Shown here piece after piece: positions 1 to 6,664 of a stretch of 30,725 nucleotides of DNA (its first letter is position 1; each line of letters begins with the position of its first letter). This DNA comes from JANMAT01 sp031359995. GTDB lineage: Bacteria > Actinomycetota > Acidimicrobiia > Acidimicrobiales > Ilumatobacteraceae. The translations under genes and the position numbers were made by a program. Under the pieces are notes generated by a model, which was not told where the DNA came from, searched no databases, and saw nothing but the letters and a program-made list of their open reading frames with translations. The stretch is from positions 1-30,725 of the forward strand of contig JANMAT010000169.1 of assembly GCA_031359995.1 (NCBI GenBank). The letters are read 5' to 3'.

Positions 1-116
1 GCGCCGGGCCCCTCCTGGGCCAGCAACATGGCGGCGGCCCGCAGCAGCTCCACCCGCTGGTCGGGGTCGGCCGCGGGACCGGGCTTGCGCCCCGGAGCGG
101 TCTTCGACGCGGCCAT
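1..116 (-). CDS. TetR-family transcriptional regulator, N-terminus only (runs off the left edge)
   Basis: Reading the minus strand from an ATG at 116 gives about 38 codons to the window edge. A basic Lys/Arg/Gly/Pro-rich start is followed by DQRVELLRAAAMLLAQEG, which matches the first helix of TetR-family DNA-binding domains (an LLxAAxxLxxxxG pattern). Codon use has the G/C third-position bias of the neighbours. It is divergent from the MFS exporter at 257, and a palindrome lies between them, which is the usual arrangement of a TetR repressor controlling an efflux pump. Another ATG at 126 is in a different frame and does not give this pattern. The ligand-binding domain is outside the window, so the inducer cannot be guessed. 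Confidence 0.72.
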   Translation of the reverse strand, partial: MAASKTAPGRKPGPAADPDQRVELLRAAAMLLAQEGPG

Positions 117-213
117 CGCCGCCCATGTTAGGAGCGCGGGCGCCGACGGCCCCGGATCGCCCGTGCCCGATGACACGCCCGGTGGGTGTTGCACGTCCAT
201 GCCATCGATTGTA

Positions 214-239
214 GAACATCGTTATCAATAACAGTGTTC
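214..239. promoter_or_regulatory. 26-bp palindromic operator candidate between TetR regulator and MFS exporter
   Basis: The two half-sites are GAACA-2nt-GTTAT and ATAAC-2nt-TGTTC around a 2-nt centre. All ten arm positions pair perfectly, giving 20 of 26 symmetric bases. It is strikingly AT-rich for this DNA, lies 8 bp before the exporter's AGGAG ribosome site (247-251) and is in the only intergenic space shared with the divergent regulator. Length and symmetry suit a TetR dimer pair. Binding is inferred. No convincing -35/-10 pair could be assigned. Confidence 0.7.
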
Positions 240-256
240 AACGATCAGGAGCCGCC

Positions 257-1843
257 GTGGAACAGTCCCTCATCCATCGACGCCGGTACGCCATCCTCGG
301 CGTGCTGTGCCTGTCGCTGTTCATCAGCGTCGTCGACAACACCATCGTCAACGTCACCCTCCCCACCCTCGTGCGGCAGCTGAACGCCTCCACCAGCCAG
401 CTGGCCTGGGTGGTCGACGCCTACTCGCTGGTGTTCGCCGGCCTGCTGCTGGCCATGGGCTCGCTCGGTGACCGTTGGGGCCGCAAGGGCGCCCTGCAGG
501 TGGGGCTGGCCCTGTTCATCGGGTTTTCGACCGTGGCCGCCTTCACCCAGACCGCCGGGCAGCTCATCGCCGCCCGCGCCGCCATGGGCATCGGCGCCGC
601 CCTGATCTTCCCGGCCACGCTGGCGATCCTGGCCAACGTGTTCACCGACCCCCGCGAGCGGGCCAAGGCCATCGGCATCTGGTCGGCCGTGGTCGGCGCC
701 GCGGTGGCCCTCGGCCCCATCTCCGGCGGCTTCCTGCTGGAGCACTTCTGGTGGGGCTCGGTGTTCATCGTGAACCTGCCGCTGGGCATCATCGCCCTGG
801 CCCTCGGTGCACGCCTGGTGCCGACGTCGCGTGATCCCGAGGCGCCCCGCCTCGACGTGCTCGGTGTGGTGCTCTCCATCGCCACCATCGGCGGGCTCGT
901 CTCCACGATCATCGAAGCGCCCAAGCACGGCTGGTCCAGCCCGCTCATCATCGGCTCGTTCGTCGCCATCGTCGTGCTCGGCAGCGCGTTCGTGACGTGG
1001 GAGGCCCGCAGCACCCACCCCATGCTCGACGTGAAGGTCTTCACCAACGCCCGCTTCTCGGCCGCTTCGGGCTCGGTGATGTTGGCCTTCTTCGCCCTGT
1101 TCGGCTTCATCTTCCTGCTGACCCAGTACCTGCAGTTCGTACGGGGCTACGACACCCTGGCCGCCGGGGTGCGCACCCTGCCGTTCGCCTTCGCCACCGG
1201 TGCCGTCGCTCCCGTGGCGCCCCGGCTGGCCCACCGCTTCGGCACCAAGCGCGTGGTGGCCCTCGGTCTGGTGCTCATGTCGGTCGGCTTCGTAGTGGCC
1301 GCCACCATCGGACGCACCACGCCGTACACCGTGGTGGCCGTCTCGGCGATCATCCTGGGCGCCGGGCTCGGCCTCACCACCTCGCCGGCGACCGAGTCGA
1401 TCATGGGGTCACTGCCGGCCGAGAAGGCCGGTGTGGGCTCGGCCGTGAACGACACCACCCGCGAGGTCGGCGGCACCCTGGGCGTGGCCGTGCTCGGCAG
1501 CCTGCTCGCCTCGGTGTACGGCTCCAAGGTGGCCGACGGCCTGGCCCCGCTGCCGCTGCCGGCCGACGCCAAGGCCCTGGCCGGCGAGTCGGTAGGGGCG
1601 GCGTTCGCGGTGGCCCAGCGGGTCACCGAGCAGGCCGGCGCCCAGGCCGGCGGGGTCGTGCGCGCCATCGCCAGCAACGCCTTCATGGACGGGTTCCACC
1701 TCGGCTCGTGGGTCGCCGCCGGCGTCACCGTGGTCGGCTCGCTCGGCGCCCTCGCCTTCCTGCCCGCCCGGGCCCGGGCCGGGTCCGGTGCATCGGCCGC
1801 CGCCGAGCCGGCGCTCACGCCCCAGCCCGAGCTCGCCATCTGA
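257..1843 (+). CDS. MFS multidrug-type exporter, DHA2 (EmrB/QacA-like) family
   Basis: This 528-residue protein matches the usual length of 14-helix drug:proton antiporters in the inner membrane. The first helix carries the DHA2 motif DNTIVNVTLP (residues 27-36). Motif A, GSLGDRWGRKGAL, is at 68-80 in the loop between helices 2 and 3. The antiporter motif C region (about 140-171) includes ALGPISGGFLLE. Hydrophobic segments continue to about residue 505, then a short Ala-rich tail follows. The start is GTG 257, preceded by AGGAG five bases away. Substrates are not predictable from sequence, but a divergent TetR gene and a palindromic operator suggest an inducible efflux system for hydrophobic toxic compounds. 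Confidence 0.92.
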   Translation: MEQSLIHRRRYAILGVLCLSLFISVVDNTIVNVTLPTLVRQLNASTSQLAWVVDAYSLVFAGLLLAMGSLGDRWGRKGALQVGLALFIGFSTVAAFTQTAGQLIAARAAMGIGAALIFPATLAILANVFTDPRERAKAIGIWSAVVGAAVALGPISGGFLLEHFWWGSVFIVNLPLGIIALALGARLVPTSRDPEAPRLDVLGVVLSIATIGGLVSTIIEAPKHGWSSPLIIGSFVAIVVLGSAFVTWEARSTHPMLDVKVFTNARFSAASGSVMLAFFALFGFIFLLTQYLQFVRGYDTLAAGVRTLPFAFATGAVAPVAPRLAHRFGTKRVVALGLVLMSVGFVVAATIGRTTPYTVVAVSAIILGAGLGLTTSPATESIMGSLPAEKAGVGSAVNDTTREVGGTLGVAVLGSLLASVYGSKVADGLAPLPLPADAKALAGESVGAAFAVAQRVTEQAGAQAGGVVRAIASNAFMDGFHLGSWVAAGVTVVGSLGALAFLPARARAGSGASAAAEPALTPQPELAI

Positions 1844-1866
1844 CCCGGCGCCAACCGCCCGGCCGA

Positions 1867-1976
1867 GCGTTGGGTCACACCGGAACACCCCGAGGGTCCG
1901 GACCGACCCAACGCGAACGATCGTCCCGGCGATGGGTCACGTGGGAACGCCCCTGCGTTCCGGACCGACCCAACGC
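1867..1976. repeat. Two tandem 48-bp hairpin repeats between convergent genes
   Basis: Copies occupy 1867-1914 and 1929-1976. By direct comparison 39 of 48 bases are identical. Each begins GCG(T/A)TGGGTC and ends GACCCAACGC, forming an outer stem of nine to ten pairs. Copy 2 has an inner perfect stem GGAACGC/GCGTTCC around CCCT. In copy 1 the inner stem is weaker. The element lies between the 3' ends of the MFS gene and rimM and has no T-tract, so it is either a factor-assisted bidirectional transcript end or a dispersed REP-like repeat. Confidence 0.75.
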
Positions 1977-2063
1977 CAGCCGGGCCCACGAGCTCGGACC
2001 GGTCGGTCGCCCCCAGCGGTCGGCGGGTCCGGCCGAGCCGAGCCGAGCCGCCGCCGGCGAGCG

Positions 2064-2537
2064 TCATGCGTACAGGTCGAACAGGCCCTCGGGGACCTTC
2101 ACCGTGGTGACGCCGTCGACGCACGACTCGATGAACACCACCGGCACCAGCGCGCCGGAGTCGAGCTCCAGGATGTCGTGGGCCGGGTTCTCGATCACCG
2201 AGACCACGGTGCCCCGCCCGGTGCCGTCGGCCTCGACCACCCGGGTGCCGATCAGGTCGTCGACCCACAGCGCCTCGGGATCGTCGAGCGCCTCGGCCTC
2301 AAGCACCAGGCCGACCAGGGTCTCGGCCTGGTTGCGGTCGGCGTAGCCGTCGAACACCACCAGCCACTTGCCCTGGTGGGGACGCGACGTCCGCACCACC
2401 AGGGGACCCTTCTTCGTCGTCAGCACCGTGCCCACGTCGACGCGCTCGTGACGGTCGGTGACCAGATCGACCACGACCTCCCCGCGCAGCCCGTGGGGTT
2501 TCACGATGCGCCCGACCTCGAGCAGCCGGCCGCTCAC
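2064..2537 (-). CDS. rimM: Ribosome maturation factor RimM
   Basis: RimM binds ribosomal protein S19 and assists maturation of the 30S head. The N-terminal domain has the family motif GRIVKPHGLRGEV, followed by a PRC-barrel half with EALWVDDLIGTRVV and ending PEGLFDLYA. The chosen start is GTG 2537, preceded by GAGGG eight bases away and just after the KH gene stop, giving 157 residues. An in-frame ATG at 2588 would give 174 residues, but its extra codons lie inside the KH gene in a low-complexity GTCGAC repeat and encode a Ser/Thr run unlike the family. It is the last gene of the rpsP-KH-rimM operon. Confidence 0.93.
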   Translation of the reverse strand: MSGRLLEVGRIVKPHGLRGEVVVDLVTDRHERVDVGTVLTTKKGPLVVRTSRPHQGKWLVVFDGYADRNQAETLVGLVLEAEALDDPEALWVDDLIGTRVVEADGTGRGTVVSVIENPAHDILELDSGALVPVVFIESCVDGVTTVKVPEGLFDLYA

Positions 2538-2550
2538 AGGCGAACCCTCG

Positions 2551-2814
2551 TCAGTCGGCGAAGTCGACGTCGACGTCGACGCCGTCACGCGTGGCCGCGG
2601 CGCGCACGACGGCGCGGATGGCCTGCGCGGTCTTGCCGCGACGGCCGATCACGCGGCCCATGTCGCCGGGACCCGTACGGACCTCGAGCAACGTGTTGTT
2701 CCGACGACCGCCGCCTTCCAGCACCTCGACGCGAACGGCGTCGGGTTCGTCCACCAGCGAACGAACGAGGTGCTCGAGCACGGCGGTGGCCACGGGGACC
2801 GGGCCGTCGCTCAC
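2551..2814 (-). CDS. khpA: KH-domain RNA-binding protein (KhpA/YlqC family)
   Basis: The product is an 87-residue single-KH protein of the kind encoded between rpsP and rimM in actinomycetes and firmicutes. The KH signature is GDMGRVIGRRGKTAQAIR (about 50-67), containing the GxxG loop GRRG, followed by a helix and an acidic DVDVDFAD tail. The start is GTG 2814, overlapping the rpsP stop by four bases (GTGA), which indicates translational coupling. A longer reading into rpsP has no family resemblance. Family members bind RNA and affect ribosome assembly, cell division and sRNA-related regulation, usually with a KhpB/Jag partner that is not in this window. Confidence 0.92.
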   Translation of the reverse strand: MSDGPVPVATAVLEHLVRSLVDEPDAVRVEVLEGGGRRNNTLLEVRTGPGDMGRVIGRRGKTAQAIRAVVRAAATRDGVDVDVDFAD

Positions 2815-3077
2815 TTCTTCCCGGCGGTGAACTCCGCCCATGCCCCGGAGATCTGCAGCAGCTTCTGCACGCGCTCGGTGGGTTGCGCGCCGTCGTTGAG
2901 CCACTTGACGGCCTTGGCGTTGTCGATGTTGATGATGGACGGCTCGTTGCGCGGGTTGTACTGCCCGAGGATCTCGATGAACCGGCCGTCGCGGGGCGAA
3001 CGGCTGTCGGCGGCCACCACGCGATACGTGGGCTGCTTGGTCTTCCCGAACCGCATGAGACGGAGCTTCACTGCCAT
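2811..3077 (-). CDS. rpsP: 30S ribosomal protein S16
   Basis: The 88-residue sequence starts MAVKLRLMRFGKTKQPTYR and continues with VAADSRSPRDGRFIE and LGQYNPRNEPS, all hallmark S16 segments. S16 binds 16S rRNA early in 30S assembly. The ATG at 3077 has a purine-rich AGAGAGAAG upstream as ribosome site. It heads a tight operon with the KH gene (4-nt overlap) and rimM, and follows ffh with a 62-nt gap that contains a possible promoter. Confidence 0.98.
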   Translation of the reverse strand: MAVKLRLMRFGKTKQPTYRVVAADSRSPRDGRFIEILGQYNPRNEPSIINIDNAKAVKWLNDGAQPTERVQKLLQISGAWAEFTAGKK

Positions 3078-3108
3078 TGGTGGGTCTTCTCTCTTTGTGC
3101 TGGTGTCG

Positions 3109-3114
3109 ATCGTA
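3109..3114 (-). promoter_or_regulatory. Candidate -10 box for the rpsP operon
   Basis: The minus strand reads TACGAT (TAnnnT consensus) about 31 bases before the rpsP ATG, in the ffh-rpsP gap. No good -35 hexamer is visible 16-18 bases upstream, so support is weak. It would give a short leader that includes the AGAGAGAAG ribosome site. Confidence 0.35.
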
Positions 3115-3139
3115 GGTGCTGGCGGGCCGCGACGCCCGC

Positions 3140-4528
3140 TCAGTTGGAGGGGAACCCGGGCGGCAGCCCGAGGCCGGCCAGGTTGGGCCGGCCCTTCTTG
3201 CCCTTCTTGCCGCCGCCCATGCCGGCCATGGCGCCCATGCGCTTCATCATCTTCTGCATCTCGCCGAACTGCTTGACGAGGCGGGACACCTCGCCCACGG
3301 TGGTGCCCGAGCCGGTGGCGATGCGGGCGCGACGGCTGCCGTCGATCATCTCGGGGCGGGCCCGTTCCTGCTTGGTCATGGAGTGCACGATGGCCTCGAC
3401 GCGGCTGATCTCGTTGTCGTCGATCTTCTGGTTCTTGAGCTCCTTGGGCATGCCCGGGAGCATCCCCATGAGGCTCTGGAGCGACCCCATCTTGCGGACC
3501 TGCTGGAGCTGGTCGAGGAAGTCGTCCAGCGTGAACTGGCCCTGGAGCAGGTTCTTGGCCGCCTTCTCGGCCTCGTCCTTGTCGTAGACCCGCTCGGCCT
3601 GCTCGACGAGGCTGCGGATGTCGCCCATGCCGAGGATGCGCTCGGACATGCGGTCGGGGTGGAACTGCTCGAAGGCGTCGAGCTTCTCACCGGTGGACGC
3701 GAAGGCGATGGGACGGCCGATGACCTCTTTGACGCTGAGGGCGGCACCGCCGCGGGCGTCGCCGTCGAGCTTCGACAGGATCACCGCATCGATCTCGAGG
3801 GTCTGGTGGAAGGCCTGGGCGGTGGTGACGGCGTCCTGGCCGGTCATGGCGTCGATGACGAGGAACGTGTAGTTCGGCCGGACCGCTTCGGAGATGCGGC
3901 GGACCTGGTCCATCATCTCGGCGTCGATGGCCAGGCGGCCGGCGGTGTCGACGATGACGACGTCCTTGCCCAGGCGGCGGGCCTCGTCCATGCCGCGGGC
4001 GGCCACGAAGACCGGGTCACCCTTGCCCGAGCGGGCGGCCTCGTCGTCGGAGAAAACGGGCACGTCGACCTGGCGGCCGAGGGTGCGCAGCTGGTCGACG
4101 GCGGCCGGGCGCTGCAGGTCGACGCCGATGAGCAGTGGGTTGCGGCCCTGGCTGCGGAACCAGCGGGCCAGCTTGGCCGAGTTCGTGGTCTTGCCCGAGC
4201 CCTGCAGGCCGGCCATGAGCACCACGGTGGGCGGCTTGGACGCGTAGGCGATCTTCAGCGTCTCGCCGCCGAGGATGCGGGTGAGCTCGGTGTCGACCGC
4301 CTTGAGCACCTGCTGGGCCGGGTTCAGCGCCTTGGTCGCCTCCAGCCCGATGGTGGCCTCGCGGATGCGGGCGACCACGTCACGCGCCACACCGACGTTG
4401 ACGTCGGCGTCGAGGAGGGCCGCGCGGATCTCCTTGAGCACCTCGTCGACGTCGGCTTCGGAGAGTCGTCCCTTCCCCCGGAGGCGGCGGAAGATGCCCT
4501 CGAAACGGTCGCTCAGCGTGTCGAACAT
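3140..4528 (-). CDS. ffh: Signal recognition particle protein Ffh (SRP54)
   Basis: This 462-residue GTPase binds 4.5S RNA and signal sequences and delivers ribosomes to FtsY. An N-terminal helical bundle starts MFDTLSDRFEGIFRRL. The G domain carries GLQGSGKTT, DTAGRL and SKLDGDARGG (Ser replaces the more common Thr of TKLD). The Met-rich M domain contains RIATGSGTTVGEVSRLVKQF and a run MQKMMKRMGAMAGMGGGKKG. The ATG at 4528 fits the family start; a reading 21 codons longer begins with unrelated sequence. No Shine-Dalgarno is visible, but a TAACCT box sits ten bases upstream, suggesting a very short or absent leader. It lies upstream of rpsP on the same strand. Confidence 0.97.
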   Translation of the reverse strand: MFDTLSDRFEGIFRRLRGKGRLSEADVDEVLKEIRAALLDADVNVGVARDVVARIREATIGLEATKALNPAQQVLKAVDTELTRILGGETLKIAYASKPPTVVLMAGLQGSGKTTNSAKLARWFRSQGRNPLLIGVDLQRPAAVDQLRTLGRQVDVPVFSDDEAARSGKGDPVFVAARGMDEARRLGKDVVIVDTAGRLAIDAEMMDQVRRISEAVRPNYTFLVIDAMTGQDAVTTAQAFHQTLEIDAVILSKLDGDARGGAALSVKEVIGRPIAFASTGEKLDAFEQFHPDRMSERILGMGDIRSLVEQAERVYDKDEAEKAAKNLLQGQFTLDDFLDQLQQVRKMGSLQSLMGMLPGMPKELKNQKIDDNEISRVEAIVHSMTKQERARPEMIDGSRRARIATGSGTTVGEVSRLVKQFGEMQKMMKRMGAMAGMGGGKKGKKGRPNLAGLGLPPGFPSN

Positions 4529-4538
4529 GCGGCCGAGA

Positions 4539-4544
4539 AGGTTA
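4539..4544 (-). promoter_or_regulatory. Candidate -10 box of ffh (near-leaderless)
   Basis: The minus strand reads TAACCT, ten bases before the ffh ATG, in the 87-nt gap after the MaoC-like gene. The spacing implies a transcript starting at or within a few bases of the start codon, in keeping with the missing ribosome site. Confidence 0.42.
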
Positions 4545-4615
4545 GCCGACGATCGGACCGCTCCCCCAGCCCGCGGGCCGACGACACGCACACGGCCGGC
4601 CCGACGTGACCGCCG

Positions 4616-5485
4616 TCACTCGACCGAGCCGACCCCGATCGCTCCCCCGGCCACGGCGACCAGCCCGGCACCGTTGACCACGTCGAACCGCAGCACGGTC
4701 GGTCCGGCGTGCAGGAGCCGCACGGTGACCGTGGTGTCGAGGTCGACCATGGCCGCGAACCGTCCGGACACCCGGCGCACGTCGGCCAGGGGCACACCGG
4801 CCATCCCGGTCACCAACGACACGGCGCGAGCGAGCGTGGCCGTGCCGTGCAGGATCGGCGCGTGCAGACCGGCCTCCTCGGCCACGGCGGTGTCGGTGTG
4901 GATCGGGTTCCAGATGCGGGCGCACTCGGTGTACACGTGGGCGTCCACCGACCGCACGTGGGACCTCACCTGGGCTAGCGGTCGGGGCGGGGCGACGGTG
5001 TCGGGCTCACCGAGACCCTCGGGCCAGCCGACGTCGACGGTCACCGGTTCGCCGACCAACGCCACCCCGCGGAACAGCGACGTCATGCGGGTGCGCCACA
5101 CCGTGGCCCCGCTGGCGTCGACGGCGTGGAAGACCACGTCCTGGGTGGCGCCGGCCCGGCGCCGGTCGACGCCGATCACCGTCGCCGTCAGCACGAGCTC
5201 GTCGTCGGGACGCAGGCTGCGCTCGACGATCACGTCGTGGGCGTAGTGGACACCCCGCACCGACTCCGACCGCGGCATGGCCCGCGGCGTGGAGTGGGAG
5301 GTGATGAGCAGCTCCCACTCGGGCGCCACCGGGAACAGCGGGTGGGTCACCAGCGCGGCCCGGGTCTCGTACAGCTCGGGCCGTTCGTCGGGCACGCCGG
5401 CCGCGTAGGCCATCAACCAGCGGGCGTCGGGCCGCACGTCGAGACGGCCGAGCTCCCGGCCGACGAGGGTGGGATCGAGGGGCAT
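4616..5485 (-). CDS. MaoC-like double hot-dog dehydratase/hydratase
   Basis: The 289-residue protein has two hot-dog halves. The N-terminal half (about 1-150) begins MPLDPTLVGRELGRLDVRPD and resembles the MaoC N-terminal dehydratase domain. The C-terminal half carries a hydratase-2-type motif, RIWNPIHTDTAVAEEAGL followed by HAPILHGT, with the expected catalytic Asp/His region around NPIHTD. Such proteins hydrate 2-enoyl thioesters, often CoA-linked, in fatty acid or side-chain breakdown; the substrate here is unknown. The start ATG at 5485 lies 25 bases after the preceding exported-protein gene on the same strand, so it may be cotranscribed with the two exported proteins, although no functional link is evident. 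Confidence 0.82.
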   Translation of the reverse strand: MPLDPTLVGRELGRLDVRPDARWLMAYAAGVPDERPELYETRAALVTHPLFPVAPEWELLITSHSTPRAMPRSESVRGVHYAHDVIVERSLRPDDELVLTATVIGVDRRRAGATQDVVFHAVDASGATVWRTRMTSLFRGVALVGEPVTVDVGWPEGLGEPDTVAPPRPLAQVRSHVRSVDAHVYTECARIWNPIHTDTAVAEEAGLHAPILHGTATLARAVSLVTGMAGVPLADVRRVSGRFAAMVDLDTTVTVRLLHAGPTVLRFDVVNGAGLVAVAGGAIGVGSVE

Positions 5486-5510
5486 GCCCGCATCGTCGCG
5501 CGCCGGGCGA

Positions 5511-6578
5511 TCAGCCCGGTGCGACGACGCGGCCGGTGGGCGCGACCACGGAGGTGGCGGGCGGATCCCACACCGGGGTGGTGGCCACGGCCGCGACGAC
5601 GAACCGGGTGCCGTCGGCGCCCACGAAGGCGTAGCCGGGCACGGCGTACAGCTCGGCGCTGCCATCGCTGGGCGCCAGGGCGAGCACCGCCGGTTCCACC
5701 GCCACGATCGTGGCGCGGGCGGGGCCGAGCCCGCCGGTGGCGTCGATGGCGCCCTGGGCCGAGCGCAGCTCGACGAACCCGTTGCGCTGCAGGTCGCTCA
5801 TCGCCTCGGCCGAGCTGATGCGGCGCGCCGGCACCGCCCGGGGGGTCACGGTCAGGCCCTCGGCCGCCTGCACCACGGCGTCCTCGAAGCGCAGCTTCAA
5901 CCCGGAGCGCACGGGCTCGCCGCCGAGCAGCAGGTGGGCGACCGCGTACCCATCGCCATCGAGCGCCGGTTCGACCTGGTAGAGACCGAGGTCGTAGCCC
6001 ATGGCCGTCCAGATGGCGCGGGCCTTGTCGACGGCGTGGCGCCCGCCCCGCCAGGCGAGCTTCTCGTCGATGATCGCCTGCTGGCACCGCGGGAAGGCGC
6101 GCGGGTCGTTCAGGTCGAGGTTGATGCACAGGAACGGCACCGGCCGACTGGTGGCCGGCACCTCGTAGCGCCACGTGGTCGCCGTGACCTGGAACAGCCC
6201 GGGGTCGGCGGTGTGCAGGGCGGCGCCGACCTTCTCGAGCGTGGCCCGCGCCGTGCCCGACGGCTCCAGCACCCAGGCGTCGGCGTCACCGCCCAGCGGG
6301 GTGAGTGACGTCCCCAGTGCGAACGAGGTGCGCCCGGCGGGCACGACGGTGGTGGTCGCCCCCGGCGCGGAGCTCGGCACCGTCGCCGCAGTGGTCACCG
6401 ACACGGTCATCGCCACGGTCGTGGCCGTCGTGGCCGCCGGCAGCGACAGCACCGGGTTGGTGGCACGCACGACGGCGGCGGGGCCCTCGTCGGTCGACGG
6501 CCGGCCCACCAGGGTCACGCCGATCACGGCGAGGACGACGGCGGGGATGGCGATCGCGGCAGTGCGGATGCTGCTCAC
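5511..6578 (-). CDS. Exported or membrane-anchored protein of unknown function, paralogue A
   Basis: The product has 355 residues. GTG 6578 is preceded by GGAGA. A hydrophobic segment (about 6-25, AAIAIPAVVLAVIGVTL) acts as signal anchor, followed by an Ala/Thr/Val linker to about residue 85 and then a folded region. Its C-terminal part contains RISSAEAMSDLQ and then AELYAVPGYAFVGADG. The downstream order (a helix with DLQ or ALQ, an ALA/VSLY strand, then VPGYxF) is shared with the neighbour at 6665-8140, so the two look like diverged tandem paralogues acting outside the cytoplasmic membrane. I do not recognise an enzyme motif. The MaoC-like gene follows after 25 bases and ffh beyond that. 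Confidence 0.8.
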   Translation of the reverse strand: MSSIRTAAIAIPAVVLAVIGVTLVGRPSTDEGPAAVVRATNPVLSLPAATTATTVAMTVSVTTAATVPSSAPGATTTVVPAGRTSFALGTSLTPLGGDADAWVLEPSGTARATLEKVGAALHTADPGLFQVTATTWRYEVPATSRPVPFLCINLDLNDPRAFPRCQQAIIDEKLAWRGGRHAVDKARAIWTAMGYDLGLYQVEPALDGDGYAVAHLLLGGEPVRSGLKLRFEDAVVQAAEGLTVTPRAVPARRISSAEAMSDLQRNGFVELRSAQGAIDATGGLGPARATIVAVEPAVLALAPSDGSAELYAVPGYAFVGADGTRFVVAAVATTPVWDPPATSVVAPTGRVVAPG

Positions 6579-6664
6579 GCCGTCTCCATCGGCGCCCGGC
6601 CCGTCGGGCTGAAACGGGCGGGTGCGGTTGGGCAGGACGAGACGGAATCGAGACGAAGCCCGGG

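Noticed and set aside
2538..2588. Longer RimM with an extra N-terminal Ser/Thr segment
   Set aside because: The extra codons lie inside the KH gene in a GTCGAC repeat; GTG 2537 has a GAGGG ribosome site and a family-like start.
2100..2600. Riboswitch or leader RNA around the rpsP operon
   Set aside because: The genes overlap or abut and no conserved leader fold could be recognised.
3116..4609. Plus-strand open frame opposite ffh
   Set aside because: It covers a fully convincing Ffh on the other strand and is His/Ala/Gly-rich without family resemblance.
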